From Bacillus infantis (lineage in GTDB: Bacteria > Bacillota > Bacilli > Bacillales > Cytobacillaceae), in contig NZ_JAIVAP010000001.1 in NCBI RefSeq assembly GCF_020171945.1, forward strand, positions 714,839-778,838: DNA of 64,000 nt, read 5' to 3'. This document shows, in pieces, positions 52,635 to 62,241 of the stretch. A model generated the notes under the pieces. It did not search any database. It was not told the DNA's origin and saw only the letters and a program-made list of their open reading frames with translations. The position numbers and the translations under genes are program-made. Numbering within the stretch: the first letter of the stretch is position 1; each line of letters opens with the position of its first letter.

Positions 52635-52907
52635 AAAAAAAACCCCCTAAAAATTGATGGGCCAGCCTATCATGCACTATCTTTTTGATTATGGAATATT
52701 TTTTGCTTTTTAACAAGTACTCACTTTCAAGTAAGATGGTTACTTCCCTGTAACTATCCTCTTCAGCATACGATGGCAACTGGACTGCTGCAAAAAACAA
52801 ACTGGTTTGATTTTGTTAAAACTTCTGAGTCTATCATCCCGGAAGGATTTTTCCTGATATAATAAAATATACCTAATTTTAGTTACATTAGCTGGAGGAG
52901 GAGCATC

Positions 52908-55289
52908 TTGGTCTCGCTTGAAAACTTACAATATTTTTATGCTCTGCTCGGAATTATTTTTTCCATCATTAATTGTTCTCTTTTACTTCGTTCAGTCAGG
53001 AGGTCATCTGATCCAAAGGGAAAGACATCAGATCATCTTCTGAGAGATGCTTCTATCATTGGCATTACCTTTTTCCTGACGAATCTGTTTGTTGTCCTTG
53101 CTTTGAATGCCCAAGTCAATGCAATTGATTTTGTCATTTATTTTCTATATTTCCTTTTCAGCTGCATCGGAGGCAGCTTCCTGGCCATTAAGATGGGCAT
53201 TAAGAAGCAGCTGGGGACGGGTCTGTATCTGCTCACCGGCTTTATGATTACCGTCATCATACTGCTCGCTGACTATTCGGCCGTTTTTATTTTATTTAAC
53301 CATAATTTAAATTTGAATCTGCCGCTCGTTTTAATGACCGGCCTGATCACTCTTGGGATATCCTTTTCATCCCTCCGCTTCCTCCTGCAGCTGAGCAAGG
53401 AGCCTGAAAACAGCAATAGCAGGCGGTGGGAGGTGATCGGAAGTCTGGCCGCAGGTCTGGCCCTGTCAGGAATCCCATACCTGACTGCCATTTCGGCTGT
53501 TGGCATCCAGAGCGCCTATTTTAATGAGCTGTTCCTGTTCCCATATGCAGTAGAGATCCTGGCAATGACTACCCTTGCCATCGTACCGGACCTGTTCGGG
53601 GAATACCGCAATACCGTCAACCAAACGAGGCTTGAGACAAGCGAGCAGCATTTCAGCTCGCTGTTTGATTCCAATCCCGATTCAGTATTCTCCATCAATC
53701 TGGACGGCCGCTTTATATCAGTTAATAAAATGGCGGAAAAGCTGACCGGCTATACAGAAGCGGAGCTGCTCCAGATGACTTTCATTCCATTGATTGAGGA
53801 GAAGGATATTCCCAAGACACTGGATTATTTTTTGAAAGCTAAGGAGGGAATACCTTCTGAGTTTGAGGTCACTATGCAGCGGAAAGATGGAATTTCCGCC
53901 ATTGCAAGGATCATTGCAGTTCCTATCATTGTGCAAAAAGAAGTCATGGGGGTATATGGAATTGCTAAGGATATTACGGAATTTATACAAAACCAGGAAA
54001 AAATCCGGCATCTTGTCAATCATGATGAATTGACAGGCCACTATAATTCCAGGAAGTTCATTTATGAAGCAGATAAGATCATTGCAGAAGGCAGTCCTGT
54101 CTCTATACTCAGCATTGAAATCGGCCGGATCAAGAGTATCAGGGAGGTTTTTGGGATAAAAGAGGGCGACGGGCTTCTAAGAGAGGCCTCTTCAAGGCTG
54201 AAGTATGCCTTTGGCGGGAGCGCCCTGTTCGGCAGGCTGAATGGCGATGAATTCGCTCTCCTGATCAGGAATGATCTGGACCTCGACAAAGCAGCACGGC
54301 AAATTGGAAAAGCCTTAGCCGAACCCTTCACTGTGGATGATCATGAAATCTTCCTTGAGTGCTCGATTGGCGCTGCCATTTTTCCGGATCATGGCAAAGA
54401 AGCATCCGAATTGCTGCGGAATGCCGAAAATGCCAAAAGGACTGTAAGCAAAAATGATCATGCTTTTTTTGCGATCTATGAAAGAAAACAGAACCAGCAC
54501 AGCCTAGAAAAGATCATCATCGAGAACGAGCTGAAAAAAGCTATCGAAAATGATGAGCTGTTGCTTTACTACCAGCCGAAATATAATATATCAAAAGAAT
54601 GCCTTACCGGATTTGAAGCGCTGGTACGCTGGAAGCATCCGGAAAAGGGCATTCTCCCTCCAGGTGTTTTCATACCGGTTGCCGAGCAGTCAGGACTGAT
54701 TGCGGCGCTTGAACTCTGGGTGCTGAAAGAAGCCTGCTTTCAGCTGAAGCGATGGAACAGCACAGAACTCGGGGGGCTCCCCGTTTCTATCAATCTCTCA
54801 CAAAAATCTTTTTCGAACCCTGGATTGGTTAAAAGCATCACCCGCTGTACTGAGCAGGCAGGCATTGACCCTTCCCTCCTTGAAATCGAGATCACTGAGA
54901 GCCTTACCATGTTCAACGAGAAGGAAACGATTGAAAAGCTCCATTTCCTTAAAGAATATGGAATGAAGATCAGCCTTGATGATTTTGGGACCGGCTACAG
55001 CTCTTTAAGCTATATTGATAAACTCCCCATAGATACGATTAAAATCGACAAGTCTTTCATAGACAGGCTTGGCGATAATGGAAACGGGCATGCTATGGTG
55101 TCCGCAATCATTTCCATGTCATCCTTTTTAAAGCTCCATATCATTGCTGAGGGTGTAGAAACGAAAGAGCAGGCCGATACGCTGGCGTGGATGGATTGCC
55201 ATGAAATCCAGGGCTATTATTTCAGCCCGCCAAAGCCTGCTGCAGAAATCGAAAGAGAGTATGGCAGACAAAAGGCACAGATATTATAG
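52908..55289 (+). CDS. Membrane PAS-GGDEF-EAL cyclic-di-GMP protein
   Basis: This 793-residue protein has about seven membrane helices (residues 1-235), a PAS domain (240-365), a GGDEF domain (about 372-525) and an EAL domain (about 540-785). The EAL active site is intact: EALVRWKHP, EITESL and DDFGTGYSS. The GGDEF signature reads NGDEF (RLNGDEFALL), so the cyclase half is probably inactive or only binds GTP. It should degrade cyclic di-GMP in response to a PAS or membrane signal, influencing motility or biofilm. TTG 52908 follows GGAGGAG. Terminator follows. Confidence 0.93.
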   Translation: MVSLENLQYFYALLGIIFSIINCSLLLRSVRRSSDPKGKTSDHLLRDASIIGITFFLTNLFVVLALNAQVNAIDFVIYFLYFLFSCIGGSFLAIKMGIKKQLGTGLYLLTGFMITVIILLADYSAVFILFNHNLNLNLPLVLMTGLITLGISFSSLRFLLQLSKEPENSNSRRWEVIGSLAAGLALSGIPYLTAISAVGIQSAYFNELFLFPYAVEILAMTTLAIVPDLFGEYRNTVNQTRLETSEQHFSSLFDSNPDSVFSINLDGRFISVNKMAEKLTGYTEAELLQMTFIPLIEEKDIPKTLDYFLKAKEGIPSEFEVTMQRKDGISAIARIIAVPIIVQKEVMGVYGIAKDITEFIQNQEKIRHLVNHDELTGHYNSRKFIYEADKIIAEGSPVSILSIEIGRIKSIREVFGIKEGDGLLREASSRLKYAFGGSALFGRLNGDEFALLIRNDLDLDKAARQIGKALAEPFTVDDHEIFLECSIGAAIFPDHGKEASELLRNAENAKRTVSKNDHAFFAIYERKQNQHSLEKIIIENELKKAIENDELLLYYQPKYNISKECLTGFEALVRWKHPEKGILPPGVFIPVAEQSGLIAALELWVLKEACFQLKRWNSTELGGLPVSINLSQKSFSNPGLVKSITRCTEQAGIDPSLLEIEITESLTMFNEKETIEKLHFLKEYGMKISLDDFGTGYSSLSYIDKLPIDTIKIDKSFIDRLGDNGNGHAMVSAIISMSSFLKLHIIAEGVETKEQADTLAWMDCHEIQGYYFSPPKPAAEIEREYGRQKAQIL

Positions 55290-55293
55290 ACAA

Positions 55294-55335
55294 CGAAAAA
55301 GAAGCAGCCGCTATGCACCGGCTGCTTCTTTTTTA
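55294..55335. terminator. Bidirectional terminator
   Basis: AAAAAGAAGCAGCCG-CTATGCAC-CGGCTGCTTCTTTTTT between the EAL gene and the ABC exporter. Confidence 0.9.
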
Positions 55336-55346
55336 TGGTGATATGA

Positions 55347-57062
55347 CTACTGCTGATACTGGACCTGATGAAGGCCTGCGAAAATGCCGCCTTTCGCAAG
55401 CAGTTCATCATGCCCTCCCTGCTCAGCGATCCCGTCTTCTGTCACAACAACGATCCGGTCTGCAGTGCGGATGGTTGCCAGACGGTGTGCAATCACGAGC
55501 GTCGTCCGATTTTGTGCAAGCTCTGAAAGGGCCTTTTGAATGATCATTTCCGTTTCGGTATCAAGGGCCGATGTGGCTTCGTCCAAAATCAGGATTGGCG
55601 GATTCTTCAGGAACATCCTTGCAATCGCAATCCTTTGCTTTTGCCCGCCGGACAATTTGAGTCCCCTTTCGCCGATCTGGGTTTCATACCCGTCAGGCAG
55701 GGAATGGATAAATCCTTCCAGGTGGGCACGCTTGGCGGCTGCACGGATCTGTTCCTCGGTTGCATCCAGCATGCCATAAGCGATATTTTCTTTTAAAGTC
55801 CCGGTGAAGAGGAATACATCCTGCTGTACGATCCCGATCTGCTTCCGCAATGATGATTGGGTCATATCCCGGATATCCATCCCGTCGATGGTGATCCTTC
55901 CCCCATTCACATCATAAAATCTCGGAATCAACGAGCAAATGGTTGTTTTTCCCGCTCCTGAAGGCCCTACAAAAGCCACTGTCTCCCCTGCTCTAATGGT
56001 TAAATCAATGTCTTTGAGCACCTGTTTGCTGTCATCATAGCTGAATGATACATTGTCCAATGCGATATTCCCCTTAAGGGAAGCCACTTCAATAGCGTCA
56101 GGAGCATCCTTTATTTCCGGTTCTGTATCCAGGAGTTCCATGAATCGTTTGAATCCTGCCATTCCTTTTGGATAAAGCTCCATCAGTGCACTGATTTTAT
56201 CAATCGGCTTGAATAGGACATTCACATACAGAACGAATCCGACAAGCTCGCCGTAGGACAGCTGATTTTGATAGCTTAGCCATGCCCCGAGAACAAGGAC
56301 GATCAGCACCATCATCCTTGTCATCATATAAATGCCTGATGAGCTGTAGGACATGATTTTATATGCCGCAAGCTTTGCTTTCCGGAACTTCCGGTTATTG
56401 ACCGAGAAGCGGGAGATCTCAAAGTCTTCATTGGTGAATGACTGGACAACGCGTACTCCAGACACACTGTCCTCTACCCTGGCATTGACATCTGCTATAT
56501 CGCTGTACATCTGCTTCCATGCTTTGTTCATCCTGATATTGCAGAAGGTGATCAGCCATACGAGGAAAGGAACAATCAGGATGGTTACCAGAGCAAGCTT
56601 CACATTGATGGTCAGCATGATCCAGAAGGCCCCGACAAAGGTCATGACCGCAATGAACAGATCCTCCGGCCCGTGATGGGCAAGCTCGCCGATATCAAAT
56701 AAGTCATTGGTTATCCGGCTCATAATATGCCCTGTTTTGGTATTGTCAAAAAAGCGGAAAGACTGCCTTTGGACATGTGTGAACAGCTGATGGCGCATAT
56801 CTGTTTCAATGTTGATGCCCAGCTTATGGCCCCAGTAGTTGACGATATACTGCAGAAAAGTGCTCGCTATATATAAAGCCAGCAGACCTGCGCTGACTGA
56901 TACAATCATCGACCAGTTGCCGCTTGGCAGGAGCTTATCGATAAACCATTGTACAGCAAGGGGGAAGGCGAGCTCCAGTAGGGCGACTATGACAGCCGAA
57001 CTGAAATCGAGCGTAAATAGTTTTTTATGAGGTACATAATATGAAAAAAAGCGCTTTAGCAT
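55347..57062 (-). CDS. ABC exporter, fused membrane and ATPase domains (YwjA-like)
   Basis: This 571-residue half-transporter has six helices (residues 15-300) and an ATPase with Walker A GPSGAGKTT, signature LKLSGGQKQRIAIAR, Walker B ILILDEATS and H-loop VIAHRLAT. YWGHKLGINIETDMR and AHHGPEDLF recall B. subtilis YwjA (from memory), a putative multidrug or lipid exporter. It would act as a homodimer. Substrate is unknown. Confidence 0.93.
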   Translation of the reverse strand: MLKRFFSYYVPHKKLFTLDFSSAVIVALLELAFPLAVQWFIDKLLPSGNWSMIVSVSAGLLALYIASTFLQYIVNYWGHKLGINIETDMRHQLFTHVQRQSFRFFDNTKTGHIMSRITNDLFDIGELAHHGPEDLFIAVMTFVGAFWIMLTINVKLALVTILIVPFLVWLITFCNIRMNKAWKQMYSDIADVNARVEDSVSGVRVVQSFTNEDFEISRFSVNNRKFRKAKLAAYKIMSYSSSGIYMMTRMMVLIVLVLGAWLSYQNQLSYGELVGFVLYVNVLFKPIDKISALMELYPKGMAGFKRFMELLDTEPEIKDAPDAIEVASLKGNIALDNVSFSYDDSKQVLKDIDLTIRAGETVAFVGPSGAGKTTICSLIPRFYDVNGGRITIDGMDIRDMTQSSLRKQIGIVQQDVFLFTGTLKENIAYGMLDATEEQIRAAAKRAHLEGFIHSLPDGYETQIGERGLKLSGGQKQRIAIARMFLKNPPILILDEATSALDTETEMIIQKALSELAQNRTTLVIAHRLATIRTADRIVVVTEDGIAEQGGHDELLAKGGIFAGLHQVQYQQ

Positions 57063-57145
57063 CTTTCTCTTTCTCCTTTTCGTGGTGCATCTTCACATAC
57101 AGCTGCGGAGCAGGCTCTGCCCGCGCCGCAGCATTGCGGAATCTG

Positions 57146-58669
57146 TTATGACCGCATGAATTTCAAAGAAAACTCTTCCCCGCTTATCTTCCTGAACAGC
57201 TCCCCGAATTTCAGGCTGCCGGACGGCCTGATAACCTCATCCAGAAGAAAGCTTCCAAAAGCTTCAGGTTTCTCGAGCAGGCCTGCTCCATGCTTCTTCT
57301 CGAAAACCTGCTTGAGCATTTCGCATGTCACATCACCCATAAAGTAATTGTGAAGATAAATCGGATGGGTTGTATAATGGATCGTGAAAGCCCACGGAGG
57401 CTCCTCCCCGAACGGTTCCTCCTGCAGCACTTCTTTGTGATTTCTCCAATAAAGCTGGTAAACATCTTCCAGCGAAGAAGCTTCATTAAGGTAAAAGCTG
57501 TGGTCAAAAAAGATCCGGCTGATGGCGCGCAGCGAGTTTGTCCTCCGGTACTCCTTCAGCTTGGAAAATTGCTCTGACGCACCTTCAGAGCCGCTGAAAA
57601 AGCTCCCGGAAAACTGCGGGCTGTAAAGAAATCCCTGAAACAAGTTCGCGATCCCTTCACTGATGATCCCGCTCACGCCTGTATTCAGAATCAATTCCTC
57701 CGGATCCAGCAGGAAGGAATGGACAGCATGGCCTGTTTCATGGAGGAGCACACCATACTCATGGAATTTATTTTTCACATTGGCCAGTATCCGAGAATCC
57801 TTAGCCGTTTCAATCGGGAAGTTATAGCCCCATTCCGATTTGTTTTTTCTCGGAAAAATGTCATACGTAATATTATAGCCGCTAATATCAAAGCCGAATA
57901 GAGAAAATAGCTTATTGATATTTCCAAAATAATTGGACATATCCACTTCTTGGTTCAGCAGAGGGGCAATCTTTGCATCGATATACTGCTCATCCCAAGG
58001 CATGATTCTATCTTCATGAAGGAACTGCTCTGCAAATCCGCCTCTCGCCTTGTCCATGGCAGGCAGGGCCTGATGGAGCTCAGGGAGCCAATTACTGAAG
58101 AGATTATTGTCTAATTCATTCATTTCCAGCTGATGCGCTATGTAATTGGCTGATCCATATTCTTTGGCATATGATTTCCTGAGATTGATGAGATCGAGGA
58201 AGCCTGCATCAACCATAGGCTGATTGATCTGATTTTTGGCAAAGAACGCTTCCCTTCTCCTGTTCCTGTCATCGTCCCGGCTCATTATCTGGCCGAGCTC
58301 AACAGAGGAAACCTCCTTGCCCTGAAATGTATATCGATACTGGTTCAAGAGCTTGGACAGGTCATTGACTTTCCCCTGGATCTCCTCGTCCAGCTCATTC
58401 AGCTCCTGTGACAAATGGTAAGGTTTGAATAAATTGAAAACCAGCTGAAGTTTTCTTTTGTTCAGAGGGTCCTCCTCTTTTCCCAATGCTTCCCTCACCA
58501 ATTCATAGCTTTTCTCATTCTTCAGCAGGCTGGTTATTTTCTGGTACTGGCCTTTTAGGCCGAAATCATAACCGGCGGTATATTGTGTCCATAGGAGGCG
58601 CCCGTACTGCGTCTGTGCTTCATGCACGTCCCTGTATATCCCTTCAATCTTATCCATATGCTGTCCCAA
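57146..58669 (-). CDS. M3-like zinc oligopeptidase
   Basis: This 507-residue metallopeptidase has HETGHAVHS and the downstream GISEGIANLFQ that completes the M2/M3-type zinc site. It is shorter than typical M3 (about 600). The likely start is TTG 58669, with GGGGGA six bases upstream; a longer frame to 58747 would read through a perfect SigA promoter (TTGCTG-17-TATAAT) and is therefore rejected. It degrades short peptides in the cytosol. Confidence 0.88.
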   Translation of the reverse strand: MGQHMDKIEGIYRDVHEAQTQYGRLLWTQYTAGYDFGLKGQYQKITSLLKNEKSYELVREALGKEEDPLNKRKLQLVFNLFKPYHLSQELNELDEEIQGKVNDLSKLLNQYRYTFQGKEVSSVELGQIMSRDDDRNRRREAFFAKNQINQPMVDAGFLDLINLRKSYAKEYGSANYIAHQLEMNELDNNLFSNWLPELHQALPAMDKARGGFAEQFLHEDRIMPWDEQYIDAKIAPLLNQEVDMSNYFGNINKLFSLFGFDISGYNITYDIFPRKNKSEWGYNFPIETAKDSRILANVKNKFHEYGVLLHETGHAVHSFLLDPEELILNTGVSGIISEGIANLFQGFLYSPQFSGSFFSGSEGASEQFSKLKEYRRTNSLRAISRIFFDHSFYLNEASSLEDVYQLYWRNHKEVLQEEPFGEEPPWAFTIHYTTHPIYLHNYFMGDVTCEMLKQVFEKKHGAGLLEKPEAFGSFLLDEVIRPSGSLKFGELFRKISGEEFSLKFMRS

Positions 58670-58718
58670 GCTGATTCCCCCAATTATTTTATTTCTATAA
58701 TCGAAATACATTGACTCT

Positions 58719-58747
58719 ATTATATTAAAAGAATATTCTGCCAGCAA
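58719..58747 (-). promoter_or_regulatory. SigA promoter of the M3-like peptidase gene
   Basis: On the minus strand TTGCTG (58747-58742), 17 bases, TATAAT (58724-58719). The predicted start site is about 45 bases before the TTG. Confidence 0.65.
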
Positions 58748-58792
58748 GAAGGATTTTGCTGCCTGGGACTTTTATTATGCCTTTTCATAGTA

Positions 58793-58822
58793 AAAAGCGG
58801 CGTCGTTCAACGCCGCTTCTCA
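58793..58822 (-). terminator. Terminator of the NTF2-like gene
   Basis: On the minus strand GAAGCGGCGTT-GAAC-GACGCCGCTTTTTAC. Confidence 0.85.
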
Positions 58823-59161
58823 TCATATAACAAACCATACCCTTTTAATCCTGCCGGCTTCCGCCTCATACATGGCAACTGCTTCTGTTTCTTCTCCGCT
58901 CGCCCTGCCCTTCACCTTTTCATGGTCGATGCAGATGCTGCCTTTTATCATTCTCGACAAAAGGACGGCCTTCTGGCGGGGATTGCCATCAAACAATCTT
59001 TTATATACTTTGCGCATTTCATCTTTTCCCGCATAAAGCAGTTCCTGGGAAGGAAAGCTGCGGATTTCAACATCTTCACTGTACACTTCAAGGAATTCCT
59101 CAAGATTCTGGCGATTATAGGCATCAAGCTGCCTTTCTGCTAATTGCTCCACTATAGCCAT
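58823..59161 (-). CDS. NTF2-like/SnoaL-type protein
   Basis: This 112-residue protein has the cone-shaped NTF2 fold pattern: helix VEQLAERQLDAYNRQNLEEFLEVY, then strands and a closing strand RIKRVWFVI. Members bind or isomerise small molecules. It lies 20 bases after the STAS gene. ATG 59161 follows GGGGAAT. Confidence 0.8.
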   Translation of the reverse strand: MAIVEQLAERQLDAYNRQNLEEFLEVYSEDVEIRSFPSQELLYAGKDEMRKVYKRLFDGNPRQKAVLLSRMIKGSICIDHEKVKGRASGEETEAVAMYEAEAGRIKRVWFVI

Positions 59162-59180
59162 CCTTATTCCCCTATTCTTT

Positions 59181-59645
59181 TCAGTTTTCAGAAGCTGAGA
59201 AGGAAAGTCCCTTTTTCTTCATCAGATATTTCAGGGCTGCCTGGAAATCAGAAAAAGTTTCTGCCTGAAGATTGATGCCAGTCAGGACAATCTCGCGGAT
59301 CAGAACCGGAGAAAGTCCGACAAAATAAGGTTCAACTCCCATGAGGCGCACCGACTTTGTCAGCTGATCTATTTCAATGCCCAGCTCTGACAGGCCCATC
59401 TGCTCGATCCGGTCGATTGTAATATCTGTGAAATCGATAATAGCAGTTTCCACTTCATTCTTTTGTATATACTGCATGATCTTCTCCCGGATTTTCTCAA
59501 ACCTTTCAGCAACCAGCAATCCTGTTATCGGGACAAGGATAGTACTGGGAATGATGGACGGAATGACCGGTGCCGACATCAGCGAGATCACTTCTTCATA
59601 TTCCTTTATCTTTTCTTCAAGCATTCTTATGTATTCTTTCGTCAT
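59181..59645 (-). CDS. STAS-domain protein related to RsbR C-terminal domains
   Basis: This 154-residue protein has an N-terminal helical lead-in, then SAPVIPSIIPSTILVPITG and IIDFTDITIDRIEQ, the STAS pattern of RsbR-type stressosome proteins, with a threonine in the loop that RsbT phosphorylates in RsbR. The long N-terminal sensor of RsbR paralogs is absent. It may fine-tune the general stress response, but this is inferred. Confidence 0.8.
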   Translation of the reverse strand: MTKEYIRMLEEKIKEYEEVISLMSAPVIPSIIPSTILVPITGLLVAERFEKIREKIMQYIQKNEVETAIIDFTDITIDRIEQMGLSELGIEIDQLTKSVRLMGVEPYFVGLSPVLIREIVLTGINLQAETFSDFQAALKYLMKKKGLSFSASEN

Positions 59646-59686
59646 TGTTACTCTTCACCAATCCTCTGTTTATTTATAGTGCGCTT

Positions 59687-60355
59687 TTATTGGCTGTTTA
59701 AAGGCGATATCAGCTCAGCCAGCTCATTCTTGGGTGAATTCACAAGCGTTGATACCGGGTAGGCCTCCATTTCCTCCGAAGGATAAGGCGCAAGCAGTTC
59801 TTTAAGCTTCCCAAGGTCAGTTTCGCTTTGATTCAGCCATGTATCATAATCACTGCTTTTCAGGATAACAGGCATCCGGTCATGAACTTTTTCTGTCACG
59901 CTGTTAGGTCCGGTTGTAATGATCGTGCAGGAGAAAATGGGTGCATCAGGCCCTTCCCATCTTTCCCACAGCCCGGCAAAGGCAAATGGCTTGCCCTCCT
60001 TCAGAATGAAACGGTAAGGCTGCTTTCCTTCCGCCGTTTTCTTCCATTCATAAAATCCATCAGCCAGGATCAGGCAGCGCCTTTGTCTGAATGCATTCCT
60101 GAAGCTCGGTTTGCCTTCGATCCCTTCTGACCGGGCATTGATCATTTTATAGCCGATTTTCGGATCTTTTGCCCAGAAGGGAATAAGCCCCCACCTCAAT
60201 TCAGCAGCTTTCCTCCCGCCTTTTCCGGAAGCTACTGCCAGTACATTTTGACTTGGGGCAATATTGTATCTTGGTGCTGTTTCTTCCCCGAAGGAAAAAT
60301 TAAATTGTGACTGAAGCTCATGTATCCCTTCTGTTAATGTAAATCTGCCGCACAA
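59687..60355 (-). CDS. SRAP (YedK/HMCES) DNA abasic-site crosslink protein
   Basis: This 222-residue protein forms a stable link with abasic sites in single-stranded DNA through Cys2. TTG 60355 is the start: it directly precedes CGRFT so that Met removal exposes the cysteine, which is essential. Start codons upstream would bury it. Other conserved residues are Asn in NARSE, Glu in GFYEWKK and His in VHDRMPV. B. subtilis YoqW/YobE and E. coli YedK are relatives. The 315-base gap to the catalase holds two hairpins. Confidence 0.92.
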   Translation of the reverse strand: MCGRFTLTEGIHELQSQFNFSFGEETAPRYNIAPSQNVLAVASGKGGRKAAELRWGLIPFWAKDPKIGYKMINARSEGIEGKPSFRNAFRQRRCLILADGFYEWKKTAEGKQPYRFILKEGKPFAFAGLWERWEGPDAPIFSCTIITTGPNSVTEKVHDRMPVILKSSDYDTWLNQSETDLGKLKELLAPYPSEEMEAYPVSTLVNSPKNELAELISPLNSQ

Positions 60356-60554
60356 AAAGACCATCCCGCTTTCTGTCTGGATTCCCCCTGCCCAGATAAC
60401 CCTCTCAAGGACAAGCAAAAGCAGCGGAGGAAGAGCCCCCGCTGAAAAGGAAGGTGTTAATGGGTACTAGTGGTTAGTGGTTAGTGTATCATATGCTCGT
60501 ATACTTTGTCCGTATAGACAGGTTGTCTGGTTTATAAGCACATTTTTGAACGGT

Positions 60555-60661
60555 CTAAATAAGGAATGGCTTCCTTATTACTATTTAACCAAATAAAATG
60601 ATCTTTAGCATCATATTTTGGCTTATGTAAACCCCCTTAAGGAATATTATTTTCCTTAAGG
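60555..60661. other. Two perfect hairpins in the SRAP/catalase gap
   Basis: AATAAGGAA-TGGC-TTCCTTATT near 60556-60577 and CCTTAAGGAA-TATTATT-TTCCTTAAGG at 60635-60661. The second lies nine bases from the catalase stop codon and may be its terminator, although the U-run is poor. Confidence 0.55.
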
Positions 60662-60669
60662 CGGTTTAA

Positions 60670-61506
60670 CTAAGCTTTATGCATCTTGGGTATCGTATTA
60701 TGGATATAGTATGGAGCCGGTACAAGGAATGGCTTCGGACCGTATGGAACAGGCTCAGCCACATACCTGAAGTTGGATCGTCCATCCATGCTCGGGCCTT
60801 TTGCCCATCTTCCTTTTTTGCTTGCCTCACCGCGGGAGAGATTATAAAAATCATAGGCAACTGCCTGCTTTTCAAGCTCGCGCGGAAATGTTGTCGGCAC
60901 CACGATATCGCCTTCACGCTGCTCTAATTCCGAGATAGCCGCAATCCATTGATTCTGGTGGGCAGTATCCCTTGCTATCAGGAAAGAGAGCATGTCTTTA
61001 ACACCAGGATCATCTGCGATTTCATATAGGCGGACCACCTGCAGCCTGCCCTGTGACTCCGCATTTAGATTCGCCCTGAAATCTGCCAGAAGATTTCCGC
61101 TGGAAATAATGTATTTTGCATTCCAAGGATAGCCGACACTGTCTGCTGCCATGGCACCCAAGCCGCTGACAATCGCATGCTGAGGGTTCATTCCGCCCAT
61201 TATGGCTGCGAGAGCCGGATTGCTAGCATAAGCTGCTTCCTGCTCCTTAACTGGTGCGTTATCCAGCAAACGGGCAATCATGGTTGCGAGCATTTCTACA
61301 TGGGCTATTTCCTCTGTACCGATATCCAGGCAGAGATCCCTGTACTTGGCATCCGCCCTGCTGTTGAAGCCCTGGAACAAATATTGCATCATGACTGAAA
61401 TTTCCCCAAACTGCCCTCCCAAGACTTCCTGAAGCTTCTTCGCATACACAGGATCCGGACATGAAGGTTTTGCTTCGTACTGCAGTTCTTTTATATGATA
61501 GAACAT
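60670..61506 (-). CDS. Manganese catalase
   Basis: This 278-residue dimanganese catalase destroys hydrogen peroxide. The ligands are visible in QFGEISVMMQYLFQ, TEEIAHVEML, VRLYEIADD and DTAHQNQW. ATG 61506 follows AAAGGAGG; an upstream start overlaps that site. The length fits the CotJC/YdbD group, some of which are spore-coat associated. Confidence 0.94.
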   Translation of the reverse strand: MFYHIKELQYEAKPSCPDPVYAKKLQEVLGGQFGEISVMMQYLFQGFNSRADAKYRDLCLDIGTEEIAHVEMLATMIARLLDNAPVKEQEAAYASNPALAAIMGGMNPQHAIVSGLGAMAADSVGYPWNAKYIISSGNLLADFRANLNAESQGRLQVVRLYEIADDPGVKDMLSFLIARDTAHQNQWIAAISELEQREGDIVVPTTFPRELEKQAVAYDFYNLSRGEASKKGRWAKGPSMDGRSNFRYVAEPVPYGPKPFLVPAPYYIHNTIPKMHKA

Positions 61507-61593
61507 ACCTATTCCTCCTTTTATTTCCACCCATATATATTTATGGCATCAATAAGCAATATTGCACGTACAATATAAATTACGTGGTGAAAA

Positions 61594-61618
61594 AAGAAAA
61601 ACCCCATTCCGGGGTCAA
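61594..61618 (-). terminator. Terminator of cdaS
   Basis: On the minus strand ACCCC-GGAAT-GGGGTTTTTC, overlapping the stop codon. Confidence 0.75.
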
Positions 61619-62214
61619 TTCTTTACACTATATAATTTTCCTTTCACCGAGAAGGAAATCCGGCCGGTTTCCTCAGAAACAACAATGACCAGTGCATCTG
61701 TCTGTGCCGACAGCCCCATGGCAGCACGGTGCCTCGTTCCGATCTTCTTGCCTTGAAGCTCCGTATCCGCCACCGGAAGGATATTGCCTGCTGAAATGAT
61801 CTTATCCTTTTCAATCAGCATCCCGCCGTCATGAAGAGGGTTGCCTGGATAGAAAATCGTTTCAATCAAGGTAGGGCTTACATTAGCCGTAACCGGGATG
61901 CCATTATGAAGGAATGCAGACAGCGATTCTTCCCGCTGTACGACGATGAGGGCACCGTGCCTTTTCTCTGATAGCCTTTGGGCAGCAAGCGAAATGCCTG
62001 CATACTCTTTGCTGAACGGAGAGAGGAAGGTCTGGAGATAATAGGTTGAAGCCAGGTTCTGCGCATCAGATACGAGCTTTTGCAGTTTTTCAAACTCTGT
62101 CAATATACAGCAGTCAAGCTCTTTCATCGTAGTCTCTACCGTTTCCAGCTGTCCTTCTATATCGCGGAAATAGCGGGCCAGGTCACTCCTATAATGCTTT
62201 TCGCTATATTTCAC
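61615..62214 (-). CDS. cdaS: Sporulation-type diadenylate cyclase CdaS
   Basis: This 199-residue enzyme makes cyclic di-AMP. The DisA_N (DAC) domain has LHDGGM and GTRHRAAMG. It lacks the membrane helices of CdaA and the DNA-binding end of DisA, and the N-terminal 65 residues are two helices, which in CdaS restrain activity. GTG 62214 is well spaced from AAGGA; an ATG three codons earlier overlaps the ribosome site and is the alternative. In B. subtilis cdaS is expressed in the forespore. Confidence 0.88.
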   Translation of the reverse strand: MKYSEKHYRSDLARYFRDIEGQLETVETTMKELDCCILTEFEKLQKLVSDAQNLASTYYLQTFLSPFSKEYAGISLAAQRLSEKRHGALIVVQREESLSAFLHNGIPVTANVSPTLIETIFYPGNPLHDGGMLIEKDKIISAGNILPVADTELQGKKIGTRHRAAMGLSAQTDALVIVVSEETGRISFSVKGKLYSVKN

Positions 62215-62241
62215 GCTATCCATCCTTTTAACAGTTATTTG

